A stretch of DNA of 64,000 nucleotides from Parelaphostrongylus tenuis (GCA_019055375.1 JAHQIW010002032.1:1-64000), one strand, 5' to 3'; positions 47,087 to 59,489 are shown, counted from the first letter of the stretch. The notes: generated by a model not told the origin, from the letters alone. Numbers and translations are program-made.

Positions 47087-47894
47087 TCATGGGTTGTACT
47101 CGATGGGAAGATTCTTTCTGCGGACCATACCATCTCCCTGGAACCATTCGCGTCTGAACTGTTTTGCGGCTCCCTCGGGAGTGTTGCACCATTCCACGGT
47201 GATACGGTCATTGTTGGTGTACTAAGGCGGAAGTTATCACAACATAAGTGAACCAGTAATCATGATCAGTGTTTAAATGAAATTTCTTTCATTCAAACGC
47301 TTTTAGCGGTGGTATGAGTTACAAATACATATCCAGTAATGTCGAGTGTTAGTGTGTGTGAGTCTTAAGTGTTAAGCGAACCATTGAACGTCGGATGGGA
47401 TCCAAACTCCCATTCTACACTTTCTGAGGTGCGTACTGTTCATCGCATCACCCGGTTCCTTCTGCCATCTTCTTTCCTGCCAACATCATAATGGCGTTGC
47501 AAAAAAGAGTGGTGGCAGAACGAGTGTCGGTAGTTTGAAGGTTAGTGAGAGCCTCCGGAAGGGGTGAATTTGCCATCGTCGTTCAAAGTTCTGCACATCA
47601 CCTCACATTATACTACACAAAGTTAGTAAGTCAGAAAATCAAGCACAACTCACGTCCATATTCGAAGGTATCGCATGATACAGCCATGAGTGTTGCCTCC
47701 TTTGGGCCAAGCACACCGCAAGCTGGATCAACGCCAAGAAGTTTCATGTTCGTCGTCTTGATGGCCCATCCGATGCGTCGTGGAGAGGCGTTGATGATCC
47801 TGATGTGGTAAGTGTGCTTATCGTTGTATGGTGCGTTAGAGACAATCTTCGAGTTCGGCTGGGTGAAGATGTCATCGGGAGGAACTGAGGCCAT
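47087..47894 (-). CDS. msp: Major sperm protein (MSP), two exons
   Basis: MSPs are nematode-specific cytoskeletal proteins of amoeboid sperm that also act as an oocyte-maturation signal. Exon 1 (47894-47654) starts [18 protein letters not shown] and contains DDKHTYHI-like and [20 protein letters not shown] family signatures. Exon 2 (47221-47087) encodes [20 protein letters not shown] and ends ...[11 protein letters not shown], the standard MSP C-terminus. Total length would be close to the usual 126-127 residues. The intron (47222-47653) has a strong GTGAGT donor and a CTTAG acceptor. Joining these sites leaves the frame one base off, because TACACC precedes the conserved TNNDR. The gene is therefore a pseudogene, uses other sites, or has a sequence error. 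Neither exon contains a stop. An opposed pair of tRNA-like repeats lies in the intron. Confidence 0.9.
47387..47587. repeat. Opposed tRNA-like pair inside the MSP intron
   Basis: Units at about 47387-47457 (minus) and 47521-47587 (plus, GTGTCGGTAGTTTGAAGGTTAG), with family B flanks (TTGAACGTCGGATGGGA; GTTCAAAGTTCTGCACATCA). They make up about half of the intron. The outer TTTAGCGGTGGTATGA stretch is also found beside other copies. Confidence 0.65.
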
Positions 47895-47948
47895 TCCGCT
47901 CCTTCTTCTTCTGTTCCTTCTAAATACCGTTCGGGCTGATTCATCGGC

Positions 47949-47955
47949 TTTTATA
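47949..47955 (-). promoter_or_regulatory. TATA-like box of the MSP gene
   Basis: TATAAAA on the minus strand, about 55 bases upstream of the ATG. Position and orientation fit a core promoter. Confidence 0.5.
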
Positions 47956-48040
47956 CTTTTTCATTCGTATGCTAATTAATTGTTTACTCTAGATTTTTCT
48001 GATATTATGATATCAAATAAAGAAAATTGATTTTGCCTCT

Positions 48041-48046
48041 AGATAA
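48041..48046 (+). promoter_or_regulatory. GATA-factor-like site upstream of MSP
   Basis: AGATAA, about 150 bases upstream of the ATG, with two more GATA cores at 48001 and 48009. GATA-type sites are known in msp promoters of Caenorhabditis. Use here is inferred. Confidence 0.35.
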
Positions 48047-48059
48047 AGAAGATTGGTAA

Positions 48060-50148
48060 TCATATATGATTAGTAGAATTACTTTCTAGACTAACGGTGG
48101 CTAAGTCAACGAAAGCTCACGAAATATTCCATCGAGAATATCCTTAAGATTACAAGGACGTCTGCTCGACTAGTTTTTCACAACGTTTGTGGAGAAGATG
48201 AAATCCTTGAGCGTTATGAATGCACGAAAGCGAACCGAAAGTTAAGAGTATTGAAATCCTCACGGCTACAGGTGTAAAATGCTTATCTGGCACGCGGCAA
48301 CTTGGGATGGATTCTCGGCCCATGCACAAAGTAATAGTGGATTCAGTGGTTGTGTAAAATTTAGCCCGAGGCGATCTCACCAGAGTAGCTAGAAATTTGT
48401 GACGATTGCGAATAAGTGTTGTGCGCAGTTCGTTCATCGGTTGCGCCAATTTTCTTTGTTAGACGACTTTCATGCTAAGGTAATAGCGAGCACGGTTAAA
48501 TAATGATTCACTTGTAGTGACAACGAACAGTGAGTAATTCGGTATACGAAAAATATTGATAGTTAAGACGAACAATGTTGAGCGCCCTAGCGTTTATTTT
48601 ACTGGATACAATAGTCATTATAATAGATTATAGAAATGTTTTAGCTTTCCATCAAAATGCATAGAAAAAGTTTACTTGCAATCGAACAAAGGCATTGATT
48701 CGTCATTCCGTTGACCTATTGTCAATTCGTGTGCGAACAATTCGAACTCTAAGCATTGTTTGTCGGTATCCCGAAGAATGTGTTACATCGTTATTAAATC
48801 ACAATCAAACTCGTTAGCCAACATCCTGTAACAAGTCAATTGATCTCCTTCAGTTCGACCAACAACTACTTGAATATCGACTTCTAGTGGACATCCTTCT
48901 CTCCGCTTGCTTCCCAATCGGTCTCCTTCTTCACGGAATATCTCCTAATCAACGTTGAGGTGTGCAAACATCGCAGATTTCGTCATGATACGTCTTGTAG
49001 ATTTGTCAATGAGCCTTAGAAGCGTTGACACCCAATTTGTTGTGGAAGTGAAGCAGCAGGCGATTTTCTTGTCGGACCATTCTAAAGACTGTCTAAATAA
49101 ATGATATATCGTTTAATGTGCAAGAAAAGGAGCTTTCTGATAAGTTCAAATTCTCACAAAATACATGCGTAGGAATCATTCTCTCAAGCAACACGACGCA
49201 ACTTCTTTTAGAAGTTATTACAACAGCTATCACAATGATAGTCATACACAATATCAACACATAACGAGGCGATGAGCCAATAACTGTGCATGACAGTGAA
49301 ATAGGTAGAAGCTCAAGTGTGTGATACCCTGTACCTCAGATCTTTTGATAAATTAGCGGGGTTATACAATGCATAGAGCATGAGTTTACACCTTGGTAAA
49401 ATATACGGTAACATGGACAACATGAGAAGTCATGACCTCGATGATGCAATAGGCTATGAGAGGTCGGAGTCGCGGCAGAGCTCCAAGTTATGTTGATGTT
49501 GAGCTGTAGCTGGTTAAATGGCGGCGTGGAATACTGGTTGAACGAATCGCCCTGCAATTTTGGGAATTTCCTGACTATGACGTTCCGTAGGCGGCTGTTG
49601 TTGACTATGCGAGAGTGTTGGTGGGAGGAGGAGCTGTGGTTTGGCCCAACGCGCCACGACGAGTTTCACAATCACTCGGCCACTACGCACCTTTCGGGTG
49701 CACAACTGCTATAAAATGCTGCTAAAATAGAGAGCTGAAAACAAAGTATCATATGTGGAAGAGCTGACACCAAATGAATGACTTTGTATGAACGACTGTG
49801 TATTTAGAAATGACATTTACAAAAGGGCTAACTAGCGCAGTGGTGCTATGTACGAACGTTTTCTTAACCATAAACTCTTTGAAACATCATGACGCTGGGT
49901 AATGGAACGATCGGCGGGCAACTGCAGAATAAATCCATTAGCAATTATATATTTGAATTTCCCATTTCTCTTCAAATAAAATTCCTCTTTTTTCACGCAT
50001 TGTCGAAAATAATCCTATCCTGAACAGTTCTTTTGCAAAATAAGCATCATATGTGATCAACAATAACTTCTTTCTAAATTCAACCACTTTTGGTGGCAGT
50101 ATGGTGTTAACATCATATCCATTAATATTAAGTAATTTGCAAAACTTC
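48060..50148. other. No recognisable gene
   Basis: Frames at 48150-48449 and 49336-49714 lie on both strands without motifs. I see no SL, snRNA or rRNA genes. Confidence 0.4.
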
Positions 50149-50222
50149 GACGTGAGACGGAAATCGGGCTCGCATCTGACCTATTCAGAAAGCGCGTATT
50201 CACCAATTGCATTATCGACGCC
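50149..50222 (-). repeat. tRNA-like element, family B, decayed
   Basis: Minus strand GGCGTCGATAATGCAATTGG and GCGAGCCCGATTTCCG, flanked by AATTTGCAAAACTTCGACGT. Confidence 0.5.
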
Positions 50223-50509
50223 TGTTTAATCACAACTCTGTCACCACCAGCTCTAAGTTTCTATATGTAAACCGAGGCGTACAGTTTGACAAACCATCTA
50301 ATGTTCATCTGTTCCAACGAGGTATAGGCTCCCTCAGCATTTTTCAACATTTGCACTGTACTTGTCATAAAAATAGATGGTCACAAAGAGCACTATGGGA
50401 GATTGCAGAATCCATTATCCGTCAATACATTGTCATCATGCTTTATTATAAGGTTTATCACAGCTTGTGAGAAAAAACGCCTACAAAGTTGAGCCTCTAC
50501 TGCTTGTAA

Positions 50510-51240
50510 ATTTTAAGTCCTGGCATAAGACTTGATATTAGAGCAATAGAAACCAAATTCATTAGCCAGAAGTAATTAAAATTGTACAACAACACTATTT
50601 AAAGTAGGCACCATCAGATCTTCTGGCCAAGGTCATCACCATCTACGGAAAGTAGATTTTTTCCATGGGTCAGCGCTCTCGAATCTGTGGTTGTCACCAG
50701 GCTAACGAGGGACTTCAACTCCACATACAAATTGAATCCCTCCAAAGGCTACGCTCTTCATCTTCTGAAGGACTAGGCCATTCACTGTGACTTGCTGCCA
50801 GCCGGCGAGACGACCAACGCTAAGCGTTACTGTGGTCACCTGCACCGCTGCAGTCGCGCCTTGCCACGTCGATGTCAATGCAGTCTCATCCTGCTTCAAT
50901 ACAATACAAGGCTGCGTATCGCAAAATTGATAATGAGGAGGCTCACAGAATCGGCTGGAAGTAACCGGATCTTCAGCCGTGCTGCTGACTTTTCACCGTC
51001 CAGCTATCACATCTTTGGGCCGCTGAGGCACTTCTTGCGCATGAAGAAATTCCAGGACATCAATCAATTACTTTCAGAATTCATAAGTTTCTTTGAAGCT
51101 AAGGATGACGTGTTCAATGAGTGCGGTAATGACTTGTTGCTCGCGAGATGGTAGAAATATGTTCAGGCCGATGGTGGATACTTCGAGTAAGGCTGCTAAG
51201 CAGTTTGATTTACTTTTGAGTATTAAATTTATAGTTTATT
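50510..51240 (+). pseudogene. Mariner transposase remnant, 5' half deleted
   Basis: After a non-coding end (50515-50600), translation enters the transposase in the middle (FLAKVIT-YGK-IF-like blocks near 50620). It continues LLPAGETTNAKRYCGHLHRC, then SPSSYHIFGPLRHFLRMKKF and ARW*KYVQADGGYFE, the standard mariner C-terminus. Several frame changes occur. The end sequence and entry point are shared with 59490-59690, so both copies derive from one internally deleted element. Confidence 0.8.
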
Positions 51241-51309
51241 TCCTTTCCGTCAACATTCATGAAAAAACCTAATAGAAGAGCCTTTGATGTAGAGGGTGTG
51301 CAAACCTTT

Positions 51310-51383
51310 CGCTTCATGAGGACTAGAATTCGCACCTCACTCTATTCGAGAGCGCGTGATCTATCCGTTACACTACTGATGCC
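51310..51383 (-). repeat. tRNA-like element, family B
   Basis: Minus strand GGCATCAGTAGTGTAACGGATAG. Flanks GTGTGCAAA upstream and TTTGCACACCACTT downstream form the family inverted repeat. Confidence 0.6.
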
Positions 51384-51599
51384 CATTTTGCACACCACTT
51401 TTTCTACGCTGCAGCGTATCTATATGTCAACCGTCAGTCATTAACGGCCTGACCCGGGTGGTTGGTGCCGACATTGAACCCAGTGACGCTGACAGATATT
51501 GGGTGTTAAGGTCAAACGAAATTCTTATTATTTGAGCGTTTCAAGTGGTGGTATGATGTTTCAAATATAATTGATGTTGAGTAGTGTGCAAAACTCTCG

Positions 51600-51716
51600 C
51601 GTCAGGCGGGGGGTGGGGTGGGGGAGAACCGGGAGAGGGAGGGAAGGCGTCAGTAGTAAACGGATAGAGCACACGCTCCCGGATAGAGTGTGGTTCAGAT
51701 TTTAGTCCAGCCCAGC
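51600..51716 (+). repeat. tRNA-like element with G-rich insertion-like tract
   Basis: A plus-strand tRNA-like unit at 51646-51716 (GGCGTCAGTAGTAAACGGATAG) is preceded by a 40-base G-rich tract with five G-runs at 51607-51645. An opposed unit would be expected there, since GTCAGGCGGG is its 3' end. The unit's B box is lost. Confidence 0.6.
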
Positions 51717-51719
51717 ATG

Positions 51720-53620
51720 AAGGTTTTTCTCGCTGATTCAAACTTTTCTCTCAGATTTTTGGCAGATATCAGAAAGCTTAATTCTCTTCAATTCTGACGA
51801 TATGTTTGATTTCTGGAAAAGCTCTTTTAGCGCGTTATATCAGGGTAAGTAAAGCTATGCTTCACACTCAATTTGCTTGTTTACTCGACTGGCTTGCAGA
51901 CAGCTTTTCGCCAAACTTTTACCAGTCATTCGATAGCCCAAATCTTGGCAACTTTGATGCTTCAACTGGTTTATCAATAGGTTATCATAGGCCTCTGTAA
52001 AAACGATAAGAATAATACGTTTCAAGTCCATTTAATAAACCCCCCGCTCCAACTTCGTATAGGGGTTATTGACATTTATAAATGAAGTTCATGTCTTAGA
52101 GGATTTTATTGCTACTAGATGAGATATTCCCTATGTATACATGTTGAAACACACCTTTCCAAAAAAGAGTCCATTTCCAACTATTATCAAACATTTTTAT
52201 TTTTTTACATCTATATTTTTGTACATGTGGTAGCTTAAGAAATGCCAATTTGAAAAATGCTTGTTATGTAAAACGTTTAACGTAATTTGTGTCGCAACGG
52301 CAGAAACTATTGTCTTTTAGTGTAATAAGCTTGTTGTTCAAATTTCACAGAGGGTTTTGTTGACAGGTTTATAGTAAAACTTTGTTTCCGAAAAACTTTA
52401 TTGCTAAAGGAAGAACTTTGTTTTTAAAAGGACTCCTACAAGCGCATTTCCAATAGAAGAACACGCCCAGTTATCTTGAAAATCTCTACTTTTCAATATA
52501 GAAGCTACGTATTTGACATAATAACACAATTTCAGCGCTTTTTCACAACTTTTCCGACGATATTGTGAAATTGTTATTCGTAAATACATGTCCCATGATA
52601 TGTGATTTGTACAGTAAAGTTATACTAAGGATGTTTTAGTATTTGCCCGGATATAAACATTGATAGAGTTCACATTCATCATCTTGTGGAGTACTTTTTT
52701 GCAAAGAATGCTTTTTTTAAACTAAGTTGTCTTAATGTTTCACTGATGTTGTAGATTTTTTTTTCTGACAGATAGGCCCTCATAGTGCAAAGTACCGAAG
52801 AGGCAAGAAATACGTCTAGCTTTAGAGGTAGTAAGTCCCTTGATTAAACTTCACAGCGGACTTTTCTGGCACTTATATACTGAAATTACGACGGTAGCAG
52901 TACTTCATCATCACGAGAACTAATTCTGCTGAAGAAATTTCTTCAGATATTTCTAGTGAGAAGAACGTTCATACTCTCTAACAATCCATAAATTTCAATA
53001 GGAAAAATATGTCCTTTGAAAACAATGCTATTTTCAACTCTCGCTGCCCATTCTTGTCTCCTTTATTCTTGACAGTGAGGCCGTCTTTTTCTACTCATCA
53101 ATCGTCCGATGGCGCTGATATGTCTGCTCTATAATCACTTCGTAGAAATGGATCGTTTCTTGCACCTAAACCTTAACCTTTCCTTGAGCATATCTCACGA
53201 CAACAAAGATTAGGGCATTTTTCTGGGCAACGATACCCTGTTTAACCACACACCAGTTATCTTTTTACTGATGCACTCTTTCGCATAAATATGCCACGTT
53301 ACAGTAATGACTAGAATTTGAAGCTTCATTCTTCCCCATTAACTTGGGAAACTTAAATTGACTTGCAGTTTCATCAATCGACTGCTTCCGAAGACGCTCT
53401 CCGAAGGCAGTGGATGCCGAGAGGCAATAATGAATAAACGAGAATTATACAATACTTACCAGTTTACCAAAACACCTGTAGCTTTTCGCACAAAGTCTTC
53501 CTTGACGTAAAAGTATTCGACTCCTCTTTGACATATGAACTACAAAAATTTCGTATAAATCAATAAAGTTTGTGTATTCAAGCTATAAAAGTGAAAGAAG
53601 ACATATCTGATAATTGCCTT
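51720..53620. other. No gene seen; one dispersed-repeat fragment
   Basis: 51899-51950 carries the GCCAAAC...CATTCGATAGCC motif seen at 32144 and 32289. The rest is AT-rich and unassigned. Confidence 0.4.
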
Positions 53621-53905
53621 TGAGCCAACATGTGATGAGGTTCGTTATGGGTACCTGCAGAGCCCACTATACGTGTTTAGGCTCTGACAACCCCTCCAAC
53701 TGGGCAGCATCTTTCATCCTTAGCCAATCCTCTAGCGAGTGTCCTATTCCCCCTACTTAGCGTAGGCGAGACGTACAATTTGGCACGTACCGTCAAGTGA
53801 AATAAATCACTAGATCGGCAGTGTTTTACAATTGATTGCTTTCGGCTGGTATATATGAAACATCATACCGTTCGTTGCGAGTGCTTTCTCAAAAAAAAAA
53901 GATCG
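53621..53905 (-). mobile_element. Hammerhead element, near full length, ribozyme decayed
   Basis: Minus-strand copy of the 319-bp unit: inner end GAGTGCTTTCTC-type sequence at 53876-53890 with ACCGTTCGTTGCG, outer end TGAGCCAACATGTGATGAGG at 53621. The hammerhead region (about 53655-53715) keeps the ACACGUAUA/stem I outline, but the CUGANGA and GAAA cores are mutated. The middle shares GGATTGGCTAAGGATGAAAG with 31524. Confidence 0.65.
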
Positions 53906-56424
53906 CATGACATAATGGTTAAAAAATAACTACCAGAGAAGCAGAAATTTTGCGCGCGTTTCTAAGATAGCACTCGAAACGAACAGTATGAAAGAAGATG
54001 TTCATGGGAACCAGCTGGGGTATCAGATCTGTGGTTCACTGGTGGACGACCACGACCACCTGAAAAAGGCCACATTGAAGTTTCTCCAAGAGGTTAGAGT
54101 TCGAGGGAGGGAAGGGAACTGTCTTAGGGGCAATCACTTGAAAATTACGTGAGATACGCAAAGTAAGAGGGAATGTGCAATGGCAATGATTGTAACGACG
54201 AATAGTGATCATAATAAAGTGAAAATCAATGTATAAATTTCGAATACCCTTAAAACGATTAAGAAACTCTGTTCTGTAATTCCATATAGGTCTCAACTCC
54301 TGAAGTGCACTGAAAACAGAAAACTACTGAGAGTTACCGATGGACTGATATCACATACAGTTCACATCATCATTTTTGACAAATCACTTATTAACTTTCA
54401 GTTTCTATTCACTACAATGACTCTTCACTCTTCTGTATTGTATAAAACAAGTGAGAATCAAAACTAAAAATTTCTGTTGTGATATCACAGACCAGCGTTT
54501 TCCTCTACACAAAAGTGCGAGTGGAGTAAAGCGTGTTGTAGCAAGCAAATAAAGGATACCCAAAATTTTTACTAAACGGAGAAAAAAAAAGCCCCATTGA
54601 AGTACGAACATCGCCCGACGCTACATAATTGGAGCTGTGCGCATCGATTCAATAGCCGTCCTGAGCGGACTAAGTGGTTGGAAACTTTGTGGAGAACGAA
54701 TGCTAAAAAAAATCGAAAGCAAGAATTGCTGAGATTTCTACAACAGATTATGATACGGTATGTATAAACTAAATTTTAGAAGCAGGGGCACTCATTGAAA
54801 CTTCTTTATTTGCCAAACCTTCAAAAGTTGTACTGATGATTTATTCACAATTGACTTATTTGGCGACAAAGTAATTTATAACGTGCGAATTGAATCAAAA
54901 CAAATGTTTGAAACTTGAGGTCTTTGATGCGCATGCGTTAATTTCTGTTTCACTAATGTTGCGCAAACGTTCGACTGAGGCTGGGCGAATCACTAAGAAA
55001 AGTGATAATGTCAACTTGCTAATTCTTTTTCCCTAAATTTCGATGAGGACGCTCTTAACCAGTAGTATACCTGAAGCATTTGGAATAGGTGTTATTTCTA
55101 TTTCATAACAATATACCTCTTTATCATCGTTAAAAGATTATCGTGAGCGTCAGACAACGAGTTACAGTGGCTACGTCATTTTATTGCCACAATCACGCTG
55201 TGTGAAGAGTTCGACAGTTCCATAAGGAAAATAGCTGAGAAAAAATAAGTTTTAACGCTACTAATAACGCGGTTTTTGCCTAACAACTACGAAATGATTG
55301 AAGTAAATAAATGAGTAGTTTGCCGATACGCTATTTGTTGAGGTGCTGCAAAATGGTTATCCTTATGCAGCTCGATGTACGCAATGGGTGTCACATCATG
55401 ATCTGCTGATTCCTTACCTTACAAGTGCGGCAAGTTGGAGCTGTGCACACCGAAATTTAGGGAAAAAATTAACAAGCTGACATTACCACTTTCTTAGTGA
55501 CTCTCCCAGCAGCAGTCGAATGTGACGAGAAGCTCCAAAAATTATCTAATCCCCACTGTGAGATGTTTTGACATATGAGTTACCAGGAAATCTATTTTCA
55601 TAACACAGTGCGATTAGATTATTCTTTTCCAATCTACGATAGTCCAGTCATTCACGTCCGACATCCATGAAGATGTGAAAACTGCGATACTGGCTACGTT
55701 GCATGAAAGTTACGATAGACCAAATGAGTTCCTCGGGAGCGGATTGTATCGCACTGCCAATATTAGAGCACTGCCCTGACCAAGCCAAGCTCTGTCTGAT
55801 ACATCAATTTTCGTTCTTTTCTCGTATCATTCATGCCCACAGCTTAGTTAGATTTCCACTGTCTATTTCCATTTGTGTCCAGAATTATGGGGTACCCAAA
55901 AATCAATAAGAAAACATATAGGGTTTTATCCCAGTTCAGGACAATGTCTCAAAATGTGACCCTTCAAAGTGCTCTCAAAAAGAGCTAGCGCCGAGTTTTC
56001 GTGAATCTTTATTAGCACATTTATTCTATACCAGTTGCCCTCTAAAGAACTATTTCCTTTTTCATCAATAAAGATTGCATATCACTGAGGGTTGACCACT
56101 CTACTTGTAGATAAGCACAATAGTCATTTCGCCGCATAAACAAAAAGTTATAACAGCTCTTGTTACTTCACCTTGCAGACGCCTCTGTATTTCGACTTGC
56201 AACTGGTCGAACTGTACTTGTCAACTAGTCACAGGTTGTGTGATCTCAAGAAGCATTCGAAACGAAAGGTTAGATATTTCATGATAATTAGCAAAGAACA
56301 ACCGAGTGCACAACACTGCCAGTTTTGTGATTTTATCACATATCAACGTGTGTAGAACGTTCATAGTCGACTCGTCTATGCTGATTGATCCAGGAGAAAT
56401 TGAGTGAACGGAAAGGCACAGTGC
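53906..56424. other. No recognisable gene
   Basis: AT-rich. Frames of 60-86 codons without motifs. Confidence 0.4.
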
Positions 56425-56495
56425 AATTGACTAGACTGCAATGCCGAAGCACATGTTTTGCTTTGTATAAGTGCCCATAATAGGCCACATGCAGG
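56425..56495 (+). mobile_element. Hammerhead-element relic
   Basis: TTGACTAGACTGCAATGCCGAAGCACATG lines up with a decayed hammerhead core. It is followed by AAGTGCCCATAATAGGCCACATG, the element's outer end. Confidence 0.4.
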
Positions 56496-58429
56496 GCTTT
56501 AAACTAACTGCCAGGTGTAATTCCAGCTATCATTAAACATAAACTTCTTCATGCTAGCACTTTGTTATAGTCGGTCGATGACCTGAAAAATTCTGATTTC
56601 AATTTGAGCTTACCTTGTGAAAAGATTCAAAAGTATACTCTACTAACCAGAAAAAAAAAATCAACGTTTTACAATCGGTTCTCATTTTTCCACCATCACT
56701 GCAGATTTTCCATTGTTACAAAGTGAGATTTTAAATTTTAGATAATTTCATCGTTGAAAAGAGCTTGTTATTGATGGGACCACTGCAGACGTATTTTTGA
56801 AAAAAAGTACGCCCAATCGTCTATAAAACCTTGCAGCTTAACACGATGTTTGCTTCTTACAGTGGAATGTGCTCGTGAATTTCAGGTTTAGAAAGGGCTT
56901 TTTTGCGCGATAATGAGCAATCGCTCAAAATATTGACAATTGGATATCTTAGAATCAAGATTGGTTTGCGAAAGGATCATTATACTACGCTCCAGTAACA
57001 AAAAATTATAATGTCAACCAGTGCGTGATGTCCAGCGTTAAAATAGCCGCGGTGAAATGTGCCTATAGTACAGAATGAACGAACAATTAGAGAATAGTAT
57101 TCATGGACTGATAGAACAAAGTTTTCTCTGCAATCAAGAGTGGTTCCAATTTCTGAAAGAAGCCGGCAATCGAATAATTACTGAGCGTTATCGATGAAGT
57201 AAGATCGGATGCAATCAGCACGACCATTCTTGACAAACCAATCATATTGTATTCTAATATTGAATCACTACAACAAATTTTATGTACTATATGGAATAAG
57301 ATTATATGAAAGTTAAAAGGTTTATGTTGTAATATTTGTTTCAGGACTACGAAATGAAGATATCATTGATTATTCGACTATTCATTCATTTGCAGTCATA
57401 ATAGAGTTTATTCATTTTCGTCATAAGAAAAAAGAATTCATTATAATTAGAATATGGATGAAACAAACAAAATAGCACAAAAATGCTCAAAAAATGTTTT
57501 GAAAACATTTATTTTGTAAATATTCGGTTTTTCCGTCCAAAATTGCGGATTGTGAAAGAAGTACTGGCATCAGTTTCATCATGAATAACCTTATTGAAGC
57601 CTCTTCTTTGACATTAGACCACTGACTGGCGATAAAATTCCATTCATTGAAAGAAGTATAGTTCTTATCAGAAGTATACCACATTAGCATTGGAACGTGC
57701 GCCGTCAGCTCCTCTTCATAGTCGTCCAGTCTTATTGCGCCGGAATTTTCAACAGCAAGCGCCCAAAGAATGGAAATACGGGGAATTATTTGGTAAATTT
57801 AGGTTTCAAGAGACATCACCGCTACTGCATATAGAATGTCAAGAAAGGGACTTTTGTAAAGCTTTTTTCTCCGCTTTTTCAGTATGAAGGACACGCATAC
57901 GTTGAAAAACCTCCTGTTTTTTGACAAGCAAAATCACATATTTTTTAAAACGAGTATATTTTCAGCTATAATATAACGTTTGCTTACTTGTTACTTATTT
58001 ATCCGTGTTTATGTAGAGTCGCGAATAGCTCGTGAGATGCCGATTTTGATATCTTAGCTTCTGGTTTGCGACCTTCATACTCCGCTTCACTAACCAATAA
58101 AAGGTAATGTTTGCAGCTGCAATCCATTTTTTCAGCTTTAAAGTGGATTTTTTGGTGCCATGTCATGTCATTTTGATGATAAGAAAAATTTGTCGCTGCA
58201 AAAAAAGACAAAATATTACTAGAGGAAATCACGACAGCTTATTTTTAGTGAAAATGAGTCCAGCTTTCTTGGGAATTTCCATAATCCTAACGAAATGAAT
58301 GAAATGCAGCCGTATTGTGTGGAATGTTAATCATCTAACGGCTCGAAAACTAGAAATTTTTGCACTGAATCCAATTTGTAAGAAGACTTTTATAGCATGC
58401 TTCGCTGACAAAGAAGAAAATTTTTTGGC
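56496..58429. other. No recognisable gene
   Basis: AT-rich. Frames at 57690-57887 and 57999-58298 lack motifs, conserved splice context or repeat matches. Confidence 0.4.
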
Positions 58430-58700
58430 GTTTGTGGCATTAAAAGTGCTCCACAGAGCACACAAGGTCGACGGTTCGATCTCGCGTTTATGGCTCACTA
58501 GGCTATCCGCCCTGCCGGGGTCGGTTAACTGTTATTAGGCGGTCGCACGTTCATCTGGGAGAATAAGCAGCACTCAGTCGATACAGCGGGAGACCATCGT
58601 GAGTTATTTCAAAGACCAGGTATGCATCCAATCAATTTGAGCGAAGTTGTAGATTGAAGGCGAATGTATGGTGCATCCCTCAGGTGCTGATCAAGGCCGA
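58430..58700 (+). mobile_element. SINE (family C), copy 2
   Basis: Head with GACGGTTCGATCTCG B box, body TATGGCTCACTAGGCTATCC and GGGGTCGG, RTE-shared tail at 58568-58619, end GGTGCATCCCTCAGG as in copy 1. Confidence 0.8.
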
Positions 58701-58734
58701 GAGCCTTATCCCTCAATATTCTGTCTTCTTATAA

Positions 58735-59290
58735 GTTCTGGCATTAGAGCAAGAAACACTAAACTTACCGATCAGAAGTGATTAGAAATGCTCAGCAACC
58801 ATACTTAAGGTATGAATAAGCAACTTGAACATATTTATCCCATCTCTATGGCAACAAATCAATAACACGATTACAGAATTCGTCATTTTTAGTTTCAAGG
58901 AAAGCTGTCCATCCTCGGCCCAAGTGATTGATGTCTCGGAACTTCTTGCTCAGGAAGTGTTCCATTGGCCGAAAGAGGTAATAGTTAGAGGACAACAAGT
59001 CAGGGCTGAGCGACGCATGATCCGGCAACTTCCAGCCCGGCTCGGTCGACTTTCTCTTCGGCAAATTGGCGACATGCAGTTTAACGCTGTCTTGAAACAA
59101 GATAAGGTTGCGTCATATCGAAGTGACAGGGCTCATTGCAGGGGTCACATTGTTCACTTAGCTTTTGACGTTGATTGTCTCTCCCGCTGGCGGCAAGTCC
59201 TGTAAATCAGCGCGATATGGTCCCAAAAGATGATGAGCATAGCCTTTGACGCGATTCGATTTGGATGTGGAGTTGGAGTTGGCGATATCG
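58735..59290 (-). pseudogene. Mariner transposase C-terminal remnant
   Basis: Minus strand: DLPPAGETINVKSY, then VKLHVANLPKRKSTEPGWKL (the catalytic-core DN residues before it are lost). It continues LLSSNYYLFRPMEHFLSKKF and a RWDKYVQV end. Non-coding terminal sequence continues to 58735 and matches the plus-strand ends at 50515 and 59490, showing long terminal inverted repeats. Frameshifts and a stop are present. Confidence 0.8.
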
Positions 59291-59452
59291 TATCGCCCTG
59301 TCGTGCCCTTTAGCAATGGGTGTGGTCGGAGGTCGATGAAGAAGCTGTAATTTTGTGGTGCAGTTTCTATAGCAGTCTGACAACGCTTTTATATAGAACG
59401 GATCCATTCCTTTATGGACGAGCGCTGATAGGACTACATTCGTTTGAAGCAC
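59285..59452 (-). pseudogene. RTE reverse transcriptase fragment fused to mariner
   Basis: ALVHKGMDPFYIKALSDCYR matches the RTE palm region between the FVDLKKAFDS block and the GVRQGD block. A degraded KGHDRAIRYR follows, then the frame passes without a stop into mariner sequence (LHIQIESRQRL, seen also near 50720). A chimeric junction lies at about 59285. Confidence 0.7.
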
Positions 59453-59489
59453 AATTTATACAAATTATAATAGGTTTTTCTCGCACCTT

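Noticed and set aside
46874..47251. A 125-codon plus-strand frame
   Set aside because: Antisense shadow of MSP exon 2, whose minus-strand translation matches the family to its C-terminus.
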